From Kiritimatiellales bacterium (GTDB lineage Bacteria > Verrucomicrobiota > Kiritimatiellia > Kiritimatiellales > Pontiellaceae), in NCBI GenBank assembly GCA_021734595.1, contig JAIPIO010000020.1, positions 1 to 20,386 of the forward strand: a DNA stretch of 20,386 nt. The letters are read 5' to 3'. Below are positions 1 through 7,210 of the stretch, one piece after another. The translations under genes were made by a program, and so were the position numbers. Under the pieces are notes generated by a model. The model saw only the letters and a program-made list of their open reading frames with translations. It ran no database searches and had not been told where the DNA came from. Numbering within the stretch: position 1 is the stretch's first letter; each line of letters begins with the position of its first letter.

Positions 1-2429
1 CACCGGCCGGACGACCCGGCGAACCATGGGTATGGGTTGTCGTCCGCACCGGTTCGCAGCTGCGCGTGTCGCAGCGCGACTGGCCCGGCATGTACAAGCC
101 GGAACAGATCGGACTGACCGCGTGGAAATTCACCAAGCAGTTCGGCACCCACCTGCCGGGCGGTGGAATCAGCGATCCTGCGGACATCTTTGATCCCGAC
201 GCGCACTGGGAAATTTCCGGTGGCCTCGAAATCAACTGTCTGGCCTGCCACAATGCCTGCGCACGGCAGGATATGACCGAATGGGCCAAACAGATTGCCC
301 GCGAGAACTTCCGCTGGGCGGCTACCGCCGCCTCCGGGCTCGGCGAAGTGGGCGGAATGGCCTCGCGCATGCCTGTCTCCTGGAACATCTACGCAGGATT
401 CAATCCAGATGACCGCACCTATGCCGTTCCACCTTCGGTCAACTACAGCCCCGGGTTCTTCACCTCCACACAACAGGCGTGGTTCGACATCGGCAAGCCC
501 GCCGATGCCCGTTGCCTGCACTGCCACTCCGCGCATCCCGCCAAGGAGGGCCGCATGGAGATTGCCACCGATGTGCATTCGGCGGTCGGCATCGGATGTG
601 TGGCCTGCCACCGCAACGAGCTCGACCATGACATCCAGCGCGGAACGGAAAAAACCGCCGAATGCGGATGTCAGGCCGCCGAAGAGATGAGTTGCCGCGC
701 CTGCCATCTGGACAACGGAAGCACCCCCGGCAAGCTCGGAGCCCCGATTGCCCATCACAAGGGCATTCCTCCGATTCATTTCGAGAAACTTTCCTGCACC
801 GCCTGCCATTCCGGACAGGAAGCGGCGAGTATACCGACCGTGGTGCGGACTTCGCGGGCCAACAAGCTTGGAATCTATGGCCGGGCGCAGTGGTTTACCG
901 AATCGCCTTTCATCGTCGAGCCCGTATTTGTCAAGGGCGATGCCGGCAAGATTGAACCGCACCGCATGATGTGGCCGGCCTTCTGGGCCACGGTTAATGG
1001 CGAAAATCTCCAACCCTTGGAACCCGCGCAGGTTGAAACGGCGGACAAAGGCATCCTCGACGCGCAACAGCAGGTCGCCACCCTCCTTTCCGCAATCGGC
1101 GGAACCGAGGGCGCACCTGGCTACCCGGTCTACGCAGCGGGCGGGAAGCTCTATGAAAGGAACACCGACGGCGGACTCGACCTGGTCCAGACCTCGGAGA
1201 ACGTTCCCGCAGGAACTTCCTGGCTCTGGAAAACGAAAACCAACATCGTTTCCACCATTCCAGACTTCGACGCCAACGCCGAGGAACTCGACTACGACGC
1301 CGAAGGCGCAATCCTGGCCGTCATGGACGCCATGAGTTCCCAAGCCAACGGACGTGCGCTGGTGGTGGCGGTTAAAGGCAAGCTCCTGACCCGCCATGCC
1401 GACGGCTATATCGAACGCGCCGACACCCAACAGGCACAGGGATGGTACTGGAAGGACGGCGATAAGTTAACCGCGCTCGTTTCCGAATTCGCGGAACGCG
1501 CCATAACCGATATCGTCGGGACGGACTTTGCCTTCAACGAAGAGCAGGCCGCAATGATGCTTAAGGCGCTTTCCCAAGCTTTGGAAAAACCGGTCGCCTA
1601 TGTTTCCAATGGCCGGAAGTTCTCACTGGCCGACGACGGATCGTTGGCGGACGAGGATCATCCGGCGACCGCGCCGGTCTCCTGGGCCATCGCCCACAAC
1701 GTCCGCCCCGCCGCAAAATCGCTCGGCGTGAAAAAGTGCGCGGAGTGCCATTCGGCCAAGGCGGACTTCTTCTTCGGCTCGGTGGCAGCCACCGGCCCGC
1801 TGAAAACCGACCGCATGTCCGTGAAATCCATGCACGAGTTCCAGGATGTCAGCAAAGGCTTCCATAAACTGTTCGGCATGAGCTTCCTCGTGCGCTCACT
1901 GTTCAAGACCGTCATGGGCGGACTCGCCCTCCTGATTGCCGCGGCCATCCTGATTGTTGGCCTGCTGGCGCTCAACCGCGCCATGCAGCTGCTCGGCTCG
2001 AAGAATGACGAGCGCATGGGACTGTTTCCAAAGGTTGAAGTCCTGGTGATTGCGGCCGTATTCGCGAGCATTGCTTTTCTGGCGATTACGGGTTTCCTCT
2101 TTGGATGGTGCACCGGCCACCCGCTGGGTGGGTATGCCCTGCTCGGCCATACCGCGTTTGGCGGGCTCTATGCAGCCGCCCTGTGTGCGCTGGTGCTGTT
2201 GAGAGGCCGCTCCACATGGTTTACACCGCTGCGGAAAACCGCATTCTGGGTGTTGCTGGCAAGCGGGCTGATGCTGGTGCTCAGCATACTGATGGCGATG
2301 TTCCCGATCTTCGGGACACATGGCCAGCACATGTGCATTGTTCTTCACCGCATTGCGGCGCTGCTGACCCTCCCCGCCCTCGCTGTTCTGGCATTGGGGA
2401 TGTTCAAGAAACCCGACATGATGGAGTAA
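1..2429 (+). CDS. Multihaem cytochrome c with C-terminal membrane cytochrome-b-like domain (5' end outside window)
   Basis: The frame is open to the window edge with no stop, so the gene starts upstream; GTG at 66 is only the first in-frame start codon. Counting residues from 66, six CxxCH haem c motifs lie at about 58, 150, 178, 210, 244 and 558. Between motifs 5 and 6, about 330-550, are three weakly similar repeats, each a helix followed by a short beta segment of the YPVYAAGGKLY type. From about 610 there are five hydrophobic helices with His-bearing segments (GHPLGGYALLGHTAFGG, VLHRIAALL), suggesting haem b in the membrane. Role: probably electron transfer between the quinone pool and periplasmic or extracellular partners; this is inferred. 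The haem-binding part should lie outside the cytoplasmic membrane, but the export signal is beyond the window. The family was not recognised exactly. Confidence 0.85.
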   Translation, partial: PAGRPGEPWVWVVVRTGSQLRVSQRDWPGMYKPEQIGLTAWKFTKQFGTHLPGGGISDPADIFDPDAHWEISGGLEINCLACHNACARQDMTEWAKQIARENFRWAATAASGLGEVGGMASRMPVSWNIYAGFNPDDRTYAVPPSVNYSPGFFTSTQQAWFDIGKPADARCLHCHSAHPAKEGRMEIATDVHSAVGIGCVACHRNELDHDIQRGTEKTAECGCQAAEEMSCRACHLDNGSTPGKLGAPIAHHKGIPPIHFEKLSCTACHSGQEAASIPTVVRTSRANKLGIYGRAQWFTESPFIVEPVFVKGDAGKIEPHRMMWPAFWATVNGENLQPLEPAQVETADKGILDAQQQVATLLSAIGGTEGAPGYPVYAAGGKLYERNTDGGLDLVQTSENVPAGTSWLWKTKTNIVSTIPDFDANAEELDYDAEGAILAVMDAMSSQANGRALVVAVKGKLLTRHADGYIERADTQQAQGWYWKDGDKLTALVSEFAERAITDIVGTDFAFNEEQAAMMLKALSQALEKPVAYVSNGRKFSLADDGSLADEDHPATAPVSWAIAHNVRPAAKSLGVKKCAECHSAKADFFFGSVAATGPLKTDRMSVKSMHEFQDVSKGFHKLFGMSFLVRSLFKTVMGGLALLIAAAILIVGLLALNRAMQLLGSKNDERMGLFPKVEVLVIAAVFASIAFLAITGFLFGWCTGHPLGGYALLGHTAFGGLYAAALCALVLLRGRSTWFTPLRKTAFWVLLASGLMLVLSILMAMFPIFGTHGQHMCIVLHRIAALLTLPALAVLALGMFKKPDMME

Positions 2430-2445
2430 TGTTTAAACGCCTGCC

Positions 2446-2473
2446 CATCGGCATCGCGCAAGCGATGCCGATG
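2446..2473. repeat. Perfect 12-bp inverted repeat with GCAA loop
   Basis: CATCGGCATCGC and GCGATGCCGATG form a perfect 12-bp stem closed by GCAA, a stable GNRA-type loop. It starts 17 bases after the cytochrome stop codon. There is no T-run after the 3' arm, so it is not a typical intrinsic terminator. It could be an mRNA 3'-end stabiliser, a REP-like element or a weak terminator. Confidence 0.7.
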
Positions 2474-2532
2474 AAGCAAGCAACCTGACAAATGGATTGC
2501 TGAATTATAGAGACAACGAAGAGGAGAATTAA

Positions 2533-3891
2533 ATGCACAGAAGAGATTTCACAACGCTGATGAGTATTGGCGCGGTGTTTACCACCGCCAAGGGACACGG
2601 CATGGGCTCACCGAAACGGCTGGGACAGCCTATCCCAAAAGACCGCAAACTCCGCATCGCCATGGTGGGGGTTGAAGGACGCGGTAAAAACAGCCGGATG
2701 GCATTGCAGAACGAAGAGATTGTGGCGCTGTGCGATGTCGACTCAACCGCCATTGCCCATGCCCTCCAGCAGTTCCCCAAGGCCCGGCAGTTCAAGGATT
2801 TCAGGAAAATGCTGCGCGCCATGGACGCCCAAATCGACGCCGTCGTGGTTTCAACGCCCGACCATATGCACTTCCCGGTGGCCATGATGGCCATCCAGAT
2901 GGGCAAGCACGTCTTTGTTGAAAAACCACTCGCCCACGACCCGTGGGAAGCGCGCCAGCTGCGCCTGGCCGCAAAAAAACACAATGTAATCTCCCAGATG
3001 GGCAACCAGGGCCACGCCGGCGAAGGCGGCCGCCTGGTGAAGGAATGGTACGAAGCCGGACTCATCGGCGAAGTGAAAGACGCCTATATCTGGACCAACA
3101 AGCCGGTTCCGAGTATCCCCGGAAAACCCAGCCCGTGGTGGCCCGAAATGACCACACGCCCAACCGACAACACGCCGGTACCGGAAACACTGGACTGGAA
3201 CCTGTGGCTCGGTGTTGCGCCGACGCGCCCCTACTCCATGTACTACCATGCCAAGCGCTGGCGCCGCTTCTGGGAATTCGGAACCGGTGGTCTGGGCGAT
3301 ATGGCCTGTCACGTGATGGATGCCGCTTTCTATTCCCTCGGACTGGGTTCGCCGACAACCATTGAGTCCGAGCAGATCGACGGCTCCGCCGAGTGCGCAC
3401 CGGCCAAGGAAAAGGTCGTATTTGAATTCGAAGCCAAGGACGGCAAGCCCCCGGTTACCTTGAGCTGGTTCGGCGGCGCATGGGAAGTCCCCCATGCCAG
3501 GCATCTTGAATCCACCCGCCAAATGGGTCCCAAGGGTGGCGCGCTGATCGGGGAAAAGGGAACCATCATGTGGTTCGACGACTACTGCGCCAGTCCGCGC
3601 ATCGTGCCGGAAAGCCTGATGCAGGATCTGGCGCGCAATAAAAAGCTGCCGGAAAAAACCATCCCACGTATTCCGAAAGGCGATCACTGGCAGGAATGGG
3701 TCGATGGCTGCAAGGGCGGTGCCATGCCCGGCTCGAACTTCGACCACTCCGGTCCGTTGTCGGAAATCGTGACCCTGGGCAACGTTGCGCTGCGCACCGG
3801 CCAGAAAATCGAATGGGATGCCAAAAAGTGCAAGGTATCTAACATACCCGAAGCCAACAAATTCGTCCGCAAACCCTACCGGATCTTCTAA
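2533..3891 (+). CDS. Gfo/Idh/MocA family NAD(P)-dependent oxidoreductase, Tat-type N-terminus (cassette copy A)
   Basis: The 452-residue product begins MHRRDFTTLMSIG, a twin-arginine-like export start. A Rossmann fold follows: RIAMVGVEGRG (glycines 46, 49, 51) and acidic CDVD at 67-70. The family motif EKP is at 130-132, followed by the C-terminal alpha/beta substrate domain (NQGH, GDMACHVMDA, DHSGPLSE). Family members oxidise or reduce sugar hydroxyls with bound NAD(P); exported PVC and Bacteroidota versions often act on glycosides through 3-keto intermediates, so that role is likely but not proven. The start is fixed by GAGGAG shortly upstream. The epimerase gene starts 24 bases downstream, forming a two-gene unit. 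It is closely similar to the gene at 5288-6652 along its whole length. The glycine motif (GVEGRG) deviates from the classical GxGxxA/G retained in that paralogue. Confidence 0.93.
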   Translation: MHRRDFTTLMSIGAVFTTAKGHGMGSPKRLGQPIPKDRKLRIAMVGVEGRGKNSRMALQNEEIVALCDVDSTAIAHALQQFPKARQFKDFRKMLRAMDAQIDAVVVSTPDHMHFPVAMMAIQMGKHVFVEKPLAHDPWEARQLRLAAKKHNVISQMGNQGHAGEGGRLVKEWYEAGLIGEVKDAYIWTNKPVPSIPGKPSPWWPEMTTRPTDNTPVPETLDWNLWLGVAPTRPYSMYYHAKRWRRFWEFGTGGLGDMACHVMDAAFYSLGLGSPTTIESEQIDGSAECAPAKEKVVFEFEAKDGKPPVTLSWFGGAWEVPHARHLESTRQMGPKGGALIGEKGTIMWFDDYCASPRIVPESLMQDLARNKKLPEKTIPRIPKGDHWQEWVDGCKGGAMPGSNFDHSGPLSEIVTLGNVALRTGQKIEWDAKKCKVSNIPEANKFVRKPYRIF

Positions 3892-3915
3892 TCCGTTTAA
3901 CTGAAAGGAATCAAA

Positions 3916-5202
3916 ATGAAAAAAGCATTAACCGTAATCGCATTGATCGGGTTGCTGGCCGGTAGCGCCGCCGCCCAGGACTGGAAGCTCGGCGTCCAGA
4001 CCTACTCCTTCCGCAAGTTCACCTTCTGCGAAACCATCGACACGGTTTCAAAAATGGGTGTGAAATATGTGGAAGCCTACAGCAAGCAGGAGATCGGCGG
4101 CGGGATTGAAGGCAAAACCGACTACAAGATGGATGCCGCCACCCGCGACGCCATCAAGGCCAAGCTCGCCGCCGCCGGCGTGGAGATTATCTCCTACGGC
4201 GTAATCAAAGGCAAGGACGAGGCCGACTGGCGCGCCATCTTCGACTTCGCCAAGGCGATGGGCTTCAAGACCATCGTCTCCGAACCCCTGCCCGAGCACT
4301 ACGACCTGCTGGTGAAACTCTGCAAGGAGTACGGCATTGATATCGCCATTCATAACCACGCGGAACCGACGCCCTACTGGAAGCCGGAAACCACCCTCGC
4401 CGCCTGCAAGGGCCGCGAAGGCATCTACGGCTCGCCGGACAACGGCCACTGGGCACGCTCCGGCATTAACTCAATCGATGGTTTCAAACTGCTCGAAGGC
4501 AACATGAAATCCATCCATATCAAGGACATGGCGGTCTTCGGCGATGTGAAAGCCAAGGACTGCGTTCCCCTTGGCGAAGGCGTCTGCGACATGCCCGCCG
4601 TTTTCGCGGAACTCAAGCGCCAGAACTACAAGGGTGCGTTCATCTTGGAATACGAGTCCGAACCGGAAAACCCAGCGCCCTCCATCAAGAAGTGCGTGGA
4701 CTATTTCAATGCACAGGCCGGCGACCTCGCCAAACCCTCCTGCTGCAGCAAATGCAATGCCTGCACCGCAAAGAAGGACGTGTTCACCAAAAACGTCAAC
4801 GACCTCTGGAAAGACGTCGATATTTCCAAGACCGGCTGGGACAAGATTCCCGAGCCGCCCAAGGCAGCTCCTAAGAAAAAGCCGGCCAAGAAAAAAACCG
4901 TAAAAAAGCAAACTCCGGCAAAGCAAACTCCGGCGAAGAAAGCGCCGGCCAAGAAAACCACGGCGAAAAAACAGACGGCAAAGAAACCCGCCGCCAACAA
5001 GGAGCCTGCCAAACCGCAAACGCTGGAGCAATATCTTCAAGGCTCCCAAAAATGGTGCGCCCAAAACAACAAAGAGTGGAACAAGGAAAAAGCCACCAAG
5101 GCGTTCCATCGGATGGACACCGACAAGGACGGCATCCTGACGCCAAAGGAAAAAGCCACCGGAAAGAAAAAACAGGAACAGAATAAAAAGAAGCAGAAAT
5201 AG
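3916..5202 (+). CDS. Secreted TIM-barrel sugar isomerase/epimerase with Cys-cluster, Lys/Ala/Pro and EF-hand tail
   Basis: A cleavable signal peptide (about 1-20, ending AAAQ) leads into a xylose-isomerase-like barrel at about 22-266 (LGVQTYSFR, AIHNHAEP, GSPDNGHW, SIHIKD, ILEYESEP). H146/H148, D175, H201 and E245 are candidate metal ligands. The barrel should isomerise or epimerise a sugar, plausibly the product of the adjacent oxidoreductase. The tail is unusual: a CCxxCxxC cluster at 276-283, a conserved segment WKDVDIS...WDKIPEPPKAAPKKK at about 298-322, a Lys/Ala/Pro low-complexity stretch to about 366, and a canonical EF-hand loop DTDKDGILTPKE at 401-412. At 428 residues it is about 150 longer than a bare barrel. 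The start is supported by AAGGAA before the ATG. The tail recurs almost alone in the gene at 6678-7148. Confidence 0.9.
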   Translation: MKKALTVIALIGLLAGSAAAQDWKLGVQTYSFRKFTFCETIDTVSKMGVKYVEAYSKQEIGGGIEGKTDYKMDAATRDAIKAKLAAAGVEIISYGVIKGKDEADWRAIFDFAKAMGFKTIVSEPLPEHYDLLVKLCKEYGIDIAIHNHAEPTPYWKPETTLAACKGREGIYGSPDNGHWARSGINSIDGFKLLEGNMKSIHIKDMAVFGDVKAKDCVPLGEGVCDMPAVFAELKRQNYKGAFILEYESEPENPAPSIKKCVDYFNAQAGDLAKPSCCSKCNACTAKKDVFTKNVNDLWKDVDISKTGWDKIPEPPKAAPKKKPAKKKTVKKQTPAKQTPAKKAPAKKTTAKKQTAKKPAANKEPAKPQTLEQYLQGSQKWCAQNNKEWNKEKATKAFHRMDTDKDGILTPKEKATGKKKQEQNKKKQK

Positions 5203-5225
5203 GACACTCTTTTCTGTCAATGGAG

Positions 5226-5262
5226 CGGGCGTCCGGGTTATTCTGCGGCGTCCGTTTTTTTT
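5226..5262 (+). terminator. Intrinsic terminator after cassette copy A
   Basis: The arms CGGGCGTC (5226-5233) and GGCGTCCG (5247-5254) pair over 8 bp with two G-U pairs, followed by eight T. The 5' arm and the adjoining CGGGTT are identical to those of the terminator at 7168, so the hairpin was probably duplicated with the genes. Confidence 0.8.
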
Positions 5263-5287
5263 AACAACCCAATCGGAGGAACATGCG

Positions 5288-6652
5288 ATGAAAAGAAGAA
5301 ACTTCACAACGCTGATGAGTATCGGGGTGGTTTTTACCAGTATTAACGGATTTGGCATGGGCTCGCCCAAACGGTTTGGACAGCTTGCATCCAAGGACCG
5401 CAAACTCCGCATCGCCATGGTGGGTTCCGGCGGTCGCGCCACTGCCACCCAGAAGGCATTGAAGAACGAAGAGATCGTGGCATTGTGCGATGTCGACTCC
5501 ATGGCCATTGCAACGGCACTGCAAAAGTTCCCCAAGGCCCGGCAGTTCAAGGATTTCAGGAAAATGCTCGTCGCCATGGATGATCAGATCGACGCCGTCG
5601 TGGTTACGGTTCCCGACCATATGCACTTTCCCGTGGCCATGATGGCGATCCAGATGGGCAAGCACGTCTTTGTTGAAAAACCGCTCGCCCACAATCCGTG
5701 GGAAGTGCGCCAGCTCCAGTTGGCAGCGAAAAAACACAAGGTAGTCACCCAGCTGGGCAACCAGGGCCACGCCGCCGAAGGCTGCCGTCTGGTGAAGGAG
5801 TGGGTGGATGCCGGGTTGATCGGCGACATCAAGGAAGCCTACATCTGGACAAGGAGACTGATTCCCGGCACCGATGAAGGCAATCGGTTCTTCTGTCCCG
5901 AACCGCCGGTGCGCCCGACCGACACCCCACCGGTCCCGGAAACGCTGGACTGGAATCTGTGGCTCGGAATTGCCCCGCCCCGCCCCTATAACCCGGCCTA
6001 TCATCCGAAACGCTGGCGGCGCTGCTGGGAATTCGGTAGCGGTCGTCTCGGCGACCTCGGCTGTCATATCATCGATGCCGCGTTCTACGCACTGAGCCTG
6101 GGTGCACCGACAAGTGCCGCAGCGGAAACCACCGGCGGAACCGACGAGTATGCCCCGGCCAAGGAAAAGGTGACGTGGGAATTCGATGCCCGCGGTGAAA
6201 TGCCTCCGGTGACCTTGACTTGGTACGGTGGCGATATCGAAGTGCCCCGCCCCCCCCTGCTTGACCAAGCCCGCAATATGAGTGACCAAGGCGGCGCCCT
6301 GATTGGTGAAAAGGGAACCATTATGTGGCCGGTCGGCGGCAGCACCTGCGAAAGCCCGCGGATCGTTCCGGAAACCCTGATGCAGGATCTCGCGCGCAAC
6401 AAAAAGCTGCCGCCTAAAACCATTCCGCGCGTGCCGGAAGGCAACCATTGGCAGGAATGGGTCGACGGATGCAAAGGCGGACCGCTGCCCGGCTCCAACT
6501 TCGACCACTCCGGCCCGTTGTCGGAAGTCGTCACCACAGGCAATGTAGCCATCCGCGTCGGACAGAAAATCGAGTGGAACTCGAAAAAGCTGAAGGTGAC
6601 GAACGTGCCGGAAGCCAACGCGCTTGTCCGCACCATGTACCGCGTGTTCTAA
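5288..6652 (+). CDS. Gfo/Idh/MocA family NAD(P)-dependent oxidoreductase, Tat-type N-terminus (cassette copy B)
   Basis: The 454-residue product is a close paralogue of 2533-3891 throughout. It starts MKRRNFTTLMSIG, a Tat-like signal. The nucleotide site is classical, RIAMVGSGGRA (G46, G48, A51), with CDVD at 67-70 and EKP at 130-132. Differences from copy A cluster in the substrate domain; for example the segment after YIWT reads RRLIPGTDEGNRFFCPEP instead of NKPVPSIPGKPSPWWPE. This suggests a shifted substrate range after duplication. A strong GGAGGA lies just upstream of the ATG at 5288. An earlier ATG at 5283 runs straight into TGA and is not used. It follows the copy A terminator by 25 bases, so it needs its own promoter or readthrough. 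Its partner starts 25 bases downstream. Confidence 0.93.
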   Translation: MKRRNFTTLMSIGVVFTSINGFGMGSPKRFGQLASKDRKLRIAMVGSGGRATATQKALKNEEIVALCDVDSMAIATALQKFPKARQFKDFRKMLVAMDDQIDAVVVTVPDHMHFPVAMMAIQMGKHVFVEKPLAHNPWEVRQLQLAAKKHKVVTQLGNQGHAAEGCRLVKEWVDAGLIGDIKEAYIWTRRLIPGTDEGNRFFCPEPPVRPTDTPPVPETLDWNLWLGIAPPRPYNPAYHPKRWRRCWEFGSGRLGDLGCHIIDAAFYALSLGAPTSAAAETTGGTDEYAPAKEKVTWEFDARGEMPPVTLTWYGGDIEVPRPPLLDQARNMSDQGGALIGEKGTIMWPVGGSTCESPRIVPETLMQDLARNKKLPPKTIPRVPEGNHWQEWVDGCKGGPLPGSNFDHSGPLSEVVTTGNVAIRVGQKIEWNSKKLKVTNVPEANALVRTMYRVF

Positions 6653-6677
6653 TCCGCTTGACGGGTGAGGAATTAAA

Positions 6678-7148
6678 ATGAAAAAGACATTAACCGCCAT
6701 CGCACTGATCGGGTTGCTGGCCGGCAGCGTTGCCGCCCAGGAGGGTGACACCTCCTGCGGCAGCTGCAGCAGCTGCCAGGCCGGAAACGCCGTCTACACA
6801 GATGACATCCGCGACATCTGGAAAGATGTCGATATCAGCCAAACCGCCTGGGACAAGATTCCCGAGCCGCCCAAGGCCGCGCCTAAGAAAAAGGCCAAGA
6901 AACCTGCCGGGAAAAAACCAACCCAGCAGAAGGCCTCCGCAAAAAAGACCGTAGCCAAACCGGCCAACAGCTGGAGTACGCTGGATCAGTTTCTGGTGGC
7001 CTCCCAGATCAGGGCCAAGAACAGCGGCAGGGAATGGAGCAAGGAAAAAGCCATCAAGGCCTTCCAGCGGGTGGACAGCGACCATGACGGCATCGCCTCT
7101 CCCGAGGAGCGGGCCGTCGGCCAGAAAAAGGCCAAGCAAAAGAAATAG
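6678..7148 (+). CDS. Small secreted CxxCxxC / Lys-Ala-Pro / EF-hand protein (barrel-less paralogue of the epimerase)
   Basis: The 156-residue product has a signal peptide nearly identical to that of 3916-5202 (LTxIALIGLLAGSxAAQ). It continues directly into CGSCSSC (C27, C30, C33), then DIWKDVDISQTAWDKIPEPPKAAPKKK (about 46-72), a Lys/Ala-rich linker, a helix-like region and a canonical EF-hand loop DSDHDGIASPEE at 133-144. The 240-residue TIM barrel of the paralogue is absent, with both junctions in frame, so the gene looks intact rather than decayed. Function is unknown. The EF-hand should bind Ca2+, and the Cys cluster could bind metal or form disulfides outside the cytoplasm. The basic tail could contact anionic polymers; this is inferred. 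SD GAGGAA precedes the ATG, and the gene sits where the epimerase sits in copy A. Confidence 0.85.
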   Translation: MKKTLTAIALIGLLAGSVAAQEGDTSCGSCSSCQAGNAVYTDDIRDIWKDVDISQTAWDKIPEPPKAAPKKKAKKPAGKKPTQQKASAKKTVAKPANSWSTLDQFLVASQIRAKNSGREWSKEKAIKAFQRVDSDHDGIASPEERAVGQKKAKQKK

Positions 7149-7167
7149 GACAAGCCTGTTGCCTAAA

Positions 7168-7200
7168 CGGGCGTCCGGGTTGCCTTGGGACGCTCGTTTT
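7168..7200 (+). terminator. Intrinsic terminator after cassette copy B
   Basis: CGGGCGTCC (7168-7176) pairs with GGACGCTCG (7188-7196) over 9 bp with one G-U pair, followed by TTTTATTT. It is related to the terminator at 5226-5262. It ends only about 10 bases before the ApbE start codon. Confidence 0.8.
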
Positions 7201-7210
7201 ATTTATCACT

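Noticed and set aside
4471..5577. Long minus-strand open reading frame (368 codons) opposite the epimerase tail and second oxidoreductase
   Set aside because: It is the shadow of the Lys/Ala/Pro-rich coding sequence and Rossmann fold on the other strand. Its Phe/Leu-rich, repetitive translation has no domain or ribosome binding site.
5261..6751. Minus-strand open reading frame (496 codons) opposite the second oxidoreductase
   Set aside because: It is a high-GC antisense shadow. A similar frame appears opposite the paralogous gene at 2851-3747, as expected from the coding strand alone.
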